From Bryoerythrophyllum caledonicum (taxonomy: Eukaryota > Streptophyta > Bryopsida > Pottiales > Pottiaceae), in the NCBI GenBank assembly GCA_963971425.1, contig OZ020517.1:1180501-1244500 (forward strand): DNA of 64,000 nucleotides. The letters run 5' to 3'. Both the position numbers and the translations under genes were made by a program. The notes below the pieces were generated by a model that was not told the origin of the DNA, ran no database searches, and saw only the letters and a program-made list of their open reading frames with translations. The stretch's first letter is position 1. Each line of letters starts with the position of its first letter. Shown here one piece after another: positions 57,220-64,000 of the stretch.

Positions 57220-59934
57220 CCGGCCGTGCCGGTACACAGTGAGTCTTCTACGGTGGAGAAGGAGACCACGGAGTTTGATGATTGGCCTCTGGATTTGGGG
57301 CCGCATCTTACTGGTACCGAGGCACGAAGGGTACGAGCGTTTATACGTTCGTATCGTAGTTGTTTTGCCTTTAGTTTCCATGATTTGGAGGGCTATAGAA
57401 GGAAACCGATTCACATTCAGTTGGAGGATGACCACCCAATCTTCCGACGACCGTACAAGCTTAGTCTCTCTGAGAAAGTTGGGGTTCAGACTCGTTGTCA
57501 GGAATTGTTGGCCGCCAGTTTGATTAAGCTCTCCAACGGCGAGTACGCTTGTGCCACGGTGATGCCATCGAAGAAGGACATCTTTGGCAACTGGACGGAG
57601 AAGCGGATGTGTGGGGATTATAGGCCGGTCAATCGTAAGACCAAGTGAGATCGGTATTCCATGCCCACGCTAGAGGAGTTGTTTGATGCGGTGGGACACG
57701 CCAGAGTATTTAGTACTCTAGATTTGCGGTCCGGTTACTACCAGTTACCATTAATGGTGGACGACCGAGTGAAGACCGCGTTCTAGGGAGTTGATATGGA
57801 TGGGAGAGATCAGCTCTACGATTGGAAGTTTCTTCCATTTGGCCTCAAGAACGCACCCGCTGAGTTTCAGAGGGTGATGGACCGGGTGTTGACCGGTTTA
57901 CCATTTGCCCGATGCTACATTGATGATATTATAATTTTTAGTAGTAGCCCACAGGAGCATGTGAGGCATCTTCAGGCGGTGTTTGAGAAGTTACGACAGT
58001 GGGGATTGCGCTTGTACCATGGCAAGTGCAAGTTCTTCCACGATCGGTTGCCATATTTGGGACATATGATTGTTCCAGGAGGTCTAGGCGTACAGCCGGC
58101 GAAGGTTGACGCGCTGTAGAAGATCCCAGCCCCAATCGACGTGTCACGGCTCAGAGCTTTTCTTGGCTTGGCGAATTACTATCGCCGGTTTGTCAAGAAC
58201 TTTAGCTTGATTGCCGAGCCGTTGACTATTCTCACGGGGAAGGATCAACCATGGACTTGGGGACGGGAGCAACAGCAGGCGTTTGCTACTTTGAAGCTGA
58301 AGCTCGGTTCAGCGCCTGTACTGCGGCGTCCAAATGCTACACGGCCTTTCCACTTGGATACAGATTGGAGTGCGGTAGGATTGGGAGCCGTGTTGACTCA
58401 AAAGGATGATGAGGGACGGGAGTACGTTGTGGCGTTTGCTTCTAGGAGTAACAACAACGCGGAGTCCAACTATTCGTCCTATGAGGGAGAGGCCTTGGCC
58501 GCGGTTTGGGCCATAGCTCATTTTAGGCCCTACTTGTATGGGCAACGTTTTACTTTAGTGACCGACCACCAGCCTTTGAAGTGGCTCATGGAGTCTGACA
58601 AGCTTACTAGCAAGCTTGCCAGGTGGGCTTTGTTGCTCCAGGAGTATGATTTTGAAGTTGTACACCGAGCGGGCATCACGAACTTGGATGCGGATGGTCT
58701 ATCTCGCAATCCAAGTCCATCGGAGGAGGATTTGACTGGTGCCAGATGGCATGGGGACTGTGACAGGGAGTCAGTCCCGGGGTGGCATGCAGCAGCCACC
58801 TCACATTGATGTCTGGATCCACATCGACGTTGCCTGATATGGCAGCGGATGAGGAACCGGACAAGGCCCAGGTTGTTAGCGACGTGTGGGAAGACGTTCC
58901 AGTCTTGCACAAGCTGCAACATGGCACACTTCCGCCCGCTCTTTCGGCCATGGAGCGCGATCGAGTAGGACACCGGATAGCGAGGTTCCGTTGGAAGAAC
59001 GGCCTTCTATTTCGGTTGTGGCCGGATGGAACTAGGCGAATAGTTCCTAGACCGGATCAGAGGGCTTCGTTGGTACGACAGGTACACGAAGACCTTGGTC
59101 ATTTTGGTGTGCGGCGGACTCATTCGATGTTGCGCAATCAATATTGGTGGACCGGCATGTAACAGCAAGTCGCCATGTACGTTTCACGATGTGAAGTCTG
59201 TGATCGGGTCAGATCCAGCTTCAACACCTTGTCACCACAGTTGCAGCCTTTGCCCATCATGGGTTTGGGCTACCGTTGGCCTCTGGATTTTGCGGGGCCA
59301 CTTGTTGTCACCCCACGTGGAGCCAAGTACGTGTTGGTGATGGTGGAGCGCTTCAGCAAGTGGATTGAGCTTATGGCACTACCTCAGAACTCCTCGGAGT
59401 TGGCGGCCATGGCATTTCTTGACCGGGTGCTCGCTCGTTTTGGAGCCCCAGCTGAGGTGTTGACTGACCAAGGGCGTGAGTTCCTTGGTGCTTTCGAGGC
59501 TTTGTGCACCAAGGCTTTGATTGACCACCGTACCACTTCTCGGGATCATCCGGAAGCAGACGGTTTGGCGGAGCGTGTGGTTCAGACCGTCAAGCGTGGA
59601 CTACAGAAGTATGGATTACTTCAGGGTGGCCACCGTGATTGGGATCTGATGATACCATGGATCGCCATGGGATACCGGTTTAGCCGGCAGGCCTCTTTGG
59701 CCGCTTTCAGTCCGTAGCAGTTGTTGTACGGACGGGAGCCGATTCTACCCAGTTCTGTACGGGAGAAGTTGGCCCCAGTTGTCGACTTGGATGATCCAGA
59801 GGTCTGGATCCAATGTCTGCGTGATCGGGCGGAGTTCTTCAAGCGAGCCATGCCAATGGCCATGGAGAATTTATCTATCGCTCAGCATCGTGACGCGTTA
59901 CGGTACGCTCGCATTCGCAGCAGCGCATACCGAC
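57214..59934 (+). pseudogene. pol of the young copy: RT, RNase H, integrase (broken)
   Basis: In frame with gag up to 58809. RT has VMPSKKDIFGNW, FLPFGLKNAPAEFQ and YIDDIIIFS. RNase H has FHLDTDWSAVGLGAVL and NNNAESNYSSYEGEALAAVW. A 1-nt deletion near 58790 (the old copy has the base) moves integrase into another frame. Its zinc domain is HEDLGHFGVRRTHS then CEVCD, and its core is PLDFAGPLVV, LTDQGREFLG and ADGLAERVV, with the three acidic residues present. Stops: TGA 57646, TAG 57784, TAG 58117, TAA 59160 and TAG 59715. The TAGs at 57784 and 58117 are shared with the old copy. It cannot make active pol without recoding or help in trans. Confidence 0.88.
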
Positions 59935-60170
59935 CAGGGTTGTTCGGCCGTCCGTCCGTCCGGTAGTGTCCGTCCGTCCGGCTGTCCGTTCGGTAGAGGC
60001 TGCTGTCCGTCCGATAAGGGTCAACCCTAGTTTGACCATGACTCGAGGTAAATCAATTTACCCACTGCCACGAAGGCGATTACGTGGCTGACACGTCGTC
60101 AACAGGGTCGCGCGCGTGCAGACAGTGGGGCGGGCGCGTGAAGGGAGCGGGCGCGTCCGGAGATGGGCCG

Positions 60171-60370
60171 NNNNNNNNNNNNNNNNNNNNNNNNNNNNNN
60201 NNNNNNNNNNNNNNNNNNNNNNNNNNNNNNNNNNNNNNNNNNNNNNNNNNNNNNNNNNNNNNNNNNNNNNNNNNNNNNNNNNNNNNNNNNNNNNNNNNNN
60301 NNNNNNNNNNNNNNNNNNNNNNNNNNNNNNNNNNNNNNNNNNNNNNNNNNNNNNNNNNNNNNNNNNNNNN
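60171..60370. other. Assembly gap (200 N)
   Basis: Exactly 200 N inside the GC-rich minisatellite of the hAT-type element. A round number suggests a placeholder rather than a measured size. Open frames spanning it are meaningless. Confidence 0.98.
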
Positions 60371-60625
60371 GCCCGTGACGCTGCGCGCCCGGCCCCTAAC
60401 GGTACGCGCCCGACCTTGACGGTACGCGCCCGGCCCTGAGTGCTACGCGCCCGGCCCTGCTATGCACGCGCCCGGCCCTTAGGGGTACGCGCCCGGTCTT
60501 AAATCGTACGCGCCCGGCCCTAATTGGAACGCGCCCGGCCCTTCATGAACGCGCCCGGTCCAGATTGGTACGCGCCCGGCCCCAAATGCTGCGCGCGCGG
60601 TCCGAAGGCACGCGCCCGCCCCTTG
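60370..60625. repeat. ACGCGCCCGGCCC minisatellite
   Basis: About 20-bp units with the constant part ACGCGCCCGGCCC and a variable spacer. It begins at the gap edge, so the array probably caused the gap. Confidence 0.9.
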
Positions 60626-60829
60626 ATGTGACGTGGAAAGTCGTCTGACGTGTCGTGCACACGTGTTTTACAAGGGGGTAAGTTGAAAATTTGATTTAGG
60701 ATTCGTAATTTTTTTTTACACGCAACTGTCCGCCAAAAAGTGTTGTCCGTCCTGTCCGTCCGTCCTACTGTCCGTCCGTCCGCTGTCTTTGGGCCCCTGT
60801 CCGTCTATGTAGACAACCCTGATACCGAC

Positions 60830-61251
60830 CTCAGTTGCGGCGTTTCTCCACTGGAGATTACGTTTATTTGTAGCGTGAGGCGCCTACGACATTGGACGTC
60901 AAGGCCGGGCGCACCATTCTTCGTGTGAAGGATGTGTTGCCTAGTGGCATCTTGTTGCTGGAAGGAAAAGATGGCCGGGAGTATCGGGAGCACTCCAAGA
61001 ACTGCGCGCCCTGCCATTTGCCCATTGATGGCTCCGTACATCGTGAGTTGGCCGTTGTGCCACAGGGTCTTCCGTGTTTTGTGTGTGGTGAGAAGAAGGG
61101 TGCTGCTACCATGTTGCTTTGTGACCATTGCCAGCGTGGTTGGCATATGGCTTGCCTGACACCGCCTCTTTCTACTCTACCGTCCGGGGATTGGACTTGC
61201 CCTCGTTGTCGGAGGTCTTCGAGTCACGTTTCACCCGATGAAACGGCTTGA
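60830..61251 (+). CDS. C-terminal pol part with PHD finger, young copy
   Basis: Continues pol after the hAT insertion. One TAG lies near 60871 where the old copy has CAA (YLQREAP). From 60892 the frame is open to the TGA at 61249. The PHD finger has the full Cys4-His-Cys3 set: CFVCGEKKGAATMLLCDHC, then RGWHMACLTPPL, then GDWTCPRC. Before it lies a small conserved block (AGRTILRVKDVLPSGILLL). PHD fingers usually read histone tails, so it may guide integration to chromatin, as chromodomains do in other gypsy integrases; that role is inference. Confidence 0.88.
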
Positions 61252-61568
61252 ATTCCTCGTAGACTTGTCATTGTGTGGTGCGTTGCCATCCAGTTGGAGT
61301 TTGTGGTTTCGGTTCAGGGATAGGCAACGTGGAGATTGACCAAGGGATTGGCAATAAAATTGCCTAAGGCGATTAAAGATGGGGCTCACATTGCACCCGG
61401 CCTACCATCTCTTTGTTACTTCTTCATATGCTTATTGATTCGACGACGGGCGACATCTTCGGCTGGATGCGTACAGTTGTTGCATCGACATCACCGTGGC
61501 GTTTAGTCTTATTAGTGTTGTTTGGTCCTAGCTGGATAGAGGGTCTCTTTATCCACTAGGGGGGGCAC
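61252..61568 (+). other. 3' non-coding tail and polypurine tract of the young copy
   Basis: About 300 bp after the stop codon, without coding content. It ends in ACTAGGGGGGGCAC just before B1. This G-rich run (AAGGGGGCA in the old copy) is the best polypurine-tract candidate. Confidence 0.65.
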
Positions 61569-61673
61569 TTGAGGGTGTATTACGTATACTTGTTTTAGTG
61601 TATGTTTTTCGTTTATTTGATGTTGGTTAGGACTCTCGATCTGTTGTGGTTATCGATCTTTCTTTACACGACA
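61569..61673 (+). repeat. B1 repeat of the young copy
   Basis: 105 bp, TTGAGGGTGTATTACG to TTTACACGACA, identical to B2 (62036-62140). It is joined to A2 by GC, forming the palindromic junction GACAGCTGTC. Confidence 0.95.
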
Positions 61674-61675
61674 GC

Positions 61676-62034
61676 TGTCACGGGACGTGGCGTCGAGGGT
61701 CTCTCCGTATCGTAGATTTTAGCGTAGATTAGTTTGTTACTAATCTACGTGTGTTTAGGGACGAACGGCGGCGCACCGTTTTCATCCGTGGATGATTCTC
61801 ATCCACTTAGGGTTGTATGCGTGTGCGTATAGCGCCGCACACGTCCTTGACTTGACGTCTTTGTCAAGTCAAGCTTTGTGAGTGAGGTTAGAGAGTGATT
61901 AGTGAGTTCTTTGCTTGTAAAGTGATGGTTTATCATTAGTGAAAGCTCCGCATTCTCTACTTTAGTTGCACTCGTTGATTCTCCCCTTGTGGAGTGCGTG
62001 TCGCTTGACTTCTTGTGGAAAACACATGTGATTC
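61676..62034 (+). repeat. A2 repeat of the young copy
   Basis: 359 bp with two differences from A1. Confidence 0.95.
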
Positions 62035-62035
62035 T

Positions 62036-62140
62036 TTGAGGGTGTATTACGTATACTTGTTTTAGTGTATGTTTTTCGTTTATTTGATGTTGGTTAGGAC
62101 TCTCGATCTGTTGTGGTTATCGATCTTTCTTTACACGACA
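62036..62140 (+). repeat. B2 terminal repeat of the young copy
   Basis: Identical to B1. It ends at the element boundary (ACACGACA) and is followed by the TCTA duplication. Confidence 0.95.
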
Positions 62141-62144
62141 TCTA

Positions 62145-62531
62145 CCGTCTGGGGATTGGACTTGCCCTAGTTGTTAAAGATCTTCGAGCCACATTTCACC
62201 TAATGAAACGGCTTGAATTCCTCGGGGACTTATCATTGTGTAGTGCATTGCCATCCACTTAGAGTTTCGAGGTCCGATTTAGGGATAGGCAACGTGAAGA
62301 TTGACCAAAGGATTGGCAACAAAGTTGCCTGAAGCGATTAAAAATGGGGCTCACATTACACCCCGCATGTCCTCTCTTTGTTACTTGTCCATATGCTTAT
62401 TGATTCGGTGATGGGCAACATCTTCAACAAGTGCGTATAGTGGTTGCAGCGACATCACCATTGCGTTTAGTCTTGTTATTGTTGTATGATTCTAGCTGGA
62501 TAGAGGGTCCCTTTATCCGCTAAGGGGGCAT
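62145..62531 (+). pseudogene. End of PHD finger and 3' tail of the old copy
   Basis: Continues the PHD codons interrupted at 51393 (GGATTGGACTTGCCC corresponds to DWTCP of the young copy). It then matches 61252-61568, ending in the purine run AAGGGGGCA. Confidence 0.85.
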
Positions 62532-62638
62532 TTGAGGGTGTACTACGTATACTCACTTTAGTGTATGTTTTATTTATTTATTTGATATTTGTTAGGACTC
62601 TTGATGTGTTGTGGTTATCAATCTTTCTTTACACGAGA
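62532..62638 (+). repeat. B1 repeat of the old copy
   Basis: Begins TTGAGGGTGTACTACG and ends ACACGAGA. It is then joined by GC to A2, as in the young copy. Confidence 0.9.
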
Positions 62639-62640
62639 GC

Positions 62641-62995
62641 TGTCATGGGACGTGACGTCGAGGGCCTTTCCAAATTGTAGTGTTCTAGCGTAGATTAGTT
62701 GTTGCTAATTTATGTTGTATAGCTTTAAGGGCGTACAACATTCATCTATGGATGTTTTTCATCCATTTAGGATTGTGTATGCGTGCGTATAGCACCGCAC
62801 ACGTCCTTGACTTTACGTCTTTGTCAAGTTAAGCTTTGTGAGTGAGAGTAGAAAGTAGTGATTAAGAGTTGTTTGTTAATCGCGGTTTGAGTCATTAGTG
62901 AAGTCTCAATGCTTTCCATTTCACTTCACAGTCGTTGATTCACCCATTGTGGTGTGGGTGACGTTTGACTATTTTTGTGATATGCAACACTTTCC
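62641..62995 (+). repeat. A2 repeat of the old copy
   Basis: Begins TGTCATGGGACGTGACG. Diverged from A1 of the old copy at many positions. Confidence 0.9.
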
Positions 62996-63100
62996 TTGAG
63001 GGTGTATTATATATACTTATTTTTGTGTATGTTTTTCGTTTATTTGATATTGGTTAGGACTCTTGATATGTTGTGGTTATTGATCTTTCTTTACACAACA
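62996..63100 (+). repeat. B2 terminal repeat of the old copy
   Basis: Begins TTGAGGGTGTATTATA and ends TTTACACAACA. It is followed by TTCT, the second half of the target duplication. Confidence 0.9.
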
Positions 63101-64000
63101 TTCTTGTAGTAAATTGAACGTTTGTGACTCAAAACGCATCGGATTGATTTAAAATGTGAATCCCTAAAACTAGACACAAGTGTATAACTTCCGCAACAAA
63201 AATGATTGAAGATGGACCTTGCATCACAAAAGAGAGCACGCCAAATTTAGAGCCTTAAAAACTCTTGGAAAGTATAAAGGGGTATTCAAATTCCTTATAT
63301 TTTCCTTCATTTGACCAAGGCCGTTTTAAAACTCATATCACAATTGAGTACCCCATTATTTTACAATGTTTAGACGATATTGAGATGGGTGATAGTGCAC
63401 AATACCTATATAGTTGGGGCATAGGCAACACTCACAGAGCTCCAGCTACGACTATTTTGCAACACTTGTTGCTACAAGTGATGGCAAAACCAATTCCCCC
63501 AACCTCCACTCACAAGTGATCCGCAAAATCACTACAAGCCTTTGCCACAATAGCTCTGCAAATGAAGTTCAAACCTTCCGCGAAGCTCTTGCCACAACAT
63601 ATAACATGAAACACAACATCTGGAATTGGAGTGATCTTGGTTAGCATATACGATTGCGGCATAAGCGCACATAAACAGCAACAACAGCAATAATTGCAAT
63701 TATTGCAAATGAAACCGTTGTACAAAAACATGAATAGTCTACATTCGCAATGCTCATGTGCACCCCTCAAAACTTGCGAGGCTGAAATCTACCTAGTACT
63801 ATGATGATAACCTTGTTGATACTCGGGCGAATGTCTGCTATGTTGGGGTTAGATTGGTGTTATGATTTGGTTGGTATTTGGGACAGTACATGGGCCTATG
63901 TGACAGCTCACCAAGCTCATATTAATCCGATATGGCGATGATGACATGGTTGATAGTTGGCGATGCGTTCGGACATAGTGATTGAGACCTATGAGATGAC
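63101..64000. other. Right flank of the nest, probably more Harbinger relic
   Basis: The first bases (TTCTTGTAGTAAAT) continue the Harbinger codons interrupted at 12548 (LLQGV-LVVN). Beyond that I cannot follow the transposase. An open frame on the plus strand (63265-63519, 84 codons) and overlapping ones on both strands have no recognised content. Confidence 0.45.

Larger units (their letters stand above)
59935..60821. mobile_element. hAT-type non-autonomous element with GC-rich minisatellites
   Basis: Inserted in the pol-PHD linker. It is flanked by the 8-bp duplication ATACCGAC (59927-59934 and 60822-60829) and has ends CAGGGTTGT... and ...ACAACCCTG. An 8-bp duplication with CAGGG termini is typical of hAT elements. 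Inside are GTCCGTCC runs near both ends and, on the right, about a dozen units of ACGCGCCCGGCCC with variable spacers. No transposase. It includes a 200-N gap, so true length is unknown. Confidence 0.88.
51394..62140 (+). mobile_element. Young copy of the methyltransferase Ty3/gypsy element
   Basis: 10,747 bp starting TGTCACGGG and ending TTTACACGACA, flanked by TCTA (51390-51393 and 62141-62144). Removing it rejoins the PHD codons of the old copy. Order: A1 repeat, 1.4 kb leader, gag - zinc knuckles - protease - C5 methyltransferase, leaky-type TAG, RT - RNase H - integrase - PHD finger, non-coding tail, B1, A2, B2. A1 and A2 differ at two of 359 positions and B1 and B2 are identical over 105 bp, so the insertion is recent. 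An 887-bp hAT-type element is inserted before the PHD finger. Confidence 0.93.
12549..63100 (+). mobile_element. Old copy of the methyltransferase Ty3/gypsy element (nested host)
   Basis: This copy runs from A1 at 12549 to B2 at 63100 and is flanked by TTCT (12545-12548 and 63101-63104). The first three bases of A1 (TGT) are missing. Its own sequence is in five pieces: 12549-16541, 18096-20171, 39045-40384, about 49792-51393 and 62145-63100, about 9.97 kb in all. Each gap is an element with its own target duplication. The copy is collinear with the young copy at 51394-62140 but full of stops and small indels. Many differences are C-to-T or G-to-A, as expected for an old methylated element. 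Confidence 0.9.

Noticed and set aside
60084-60439. Open frames across 60.1-60.4 kb
   Set aside because: They span the 200-N gap and the GC minisatellite.
61569-62140. B1-A2-B2 as a tandem pair of ordinary LTRs
   Set aside because: An ordinary LTR would require B after A1 at the left end; it is absent in both copies, while both outer boundaries have target duplications.
1-64000. tRNA or rRNA genes
   Set aside because: No cloverleaf with B-box-like GGTTCGANTCC or rRNA-like block was seen by eye; a scan with a dedicated program was not possible.

Overview
The window is nuclear DNA of a plant. Three things show this: a spliced HisA-type histidine-biosynthesis gene with an N-terminal extension that looks like a transit peptide, a spliced F-box/kelch gene, and a short CCCTAAA telomere-like tract. 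The dense Ty3/gypsy and DNA-transposon content suggests a large genome, and a non-seed plant or other streptophyte is plausible. I cannot name the species.

Bases 1-12.0 kb are host sequence: the 3' end of an unknown gene, a 1.3 kb foldback transposon, an F-box gene on the minus strand, and the HisA/HISN3 gene on the plus strand, head to head with the F-box gene.

From about 12.05 kb to the end the window is a nest of transposons that can be taken apart layer by layer. A PIF/Harbinger transposase relic is interrupted at 12548 by an old copy of a DNA-methyltransferase-carrying Ty3/gypsy element (12549-63100). That old copy was then hit four times: by a 1.55 kb solo-LTR-like element (16542-18091), by an 18,869-bp TIR transposon (20172-39040), by a minus-strand gypsy element (40385-49786, itself carrying a 697-bp TIR element), and by a second, much younger copy of the same methyltransferase retrotransposon (51394-62140, itself carrying a hAT-type element with a sequencing gap). 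With these removed, the old copy is about 9.97 kb and the young one about 9.85 kb. Each cut also restores a continuous host sequence.

The methyltransferase retrotransposon encodes gag, zinc knuckles, protease, C5-cytosine methyltransferase, RT, RNase H, DDE integrase and a C-terminal PHD finger. In both copies the termini are not ordinary LTRs. They follow the pattern A1 - coding - B1 A2 B2 (split direct repeats), yet are flanked by 4-bp target duplications. A TAG with a leaky-stop context (CAA TCA following) between the methyltransferase and pol parts is conserved in both copies.

The 18.9-kb transposon (29-bp TIR, ACGG duplication) carries a DDE-type transposase resembling DUF7869 proteins. 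Divergent from it is a very large five-exon gene of about 1,600 codons with a ParB-like motif, a coiled coil, a nuclear localisation signal and an FCP1/NIF-type phosphatase domain. Its non-coding parts and introns are studded with a family of perfect palindromes (arm TTTAGCTCGA, one centre base). Two arrays have fixed spacing, about 52 bp and about 47 bp, close to 5 and 4.5 turns of DNA. This element is my main candidate for an undescribed system. All comparisons were made by eye; no alignment or database search was run.
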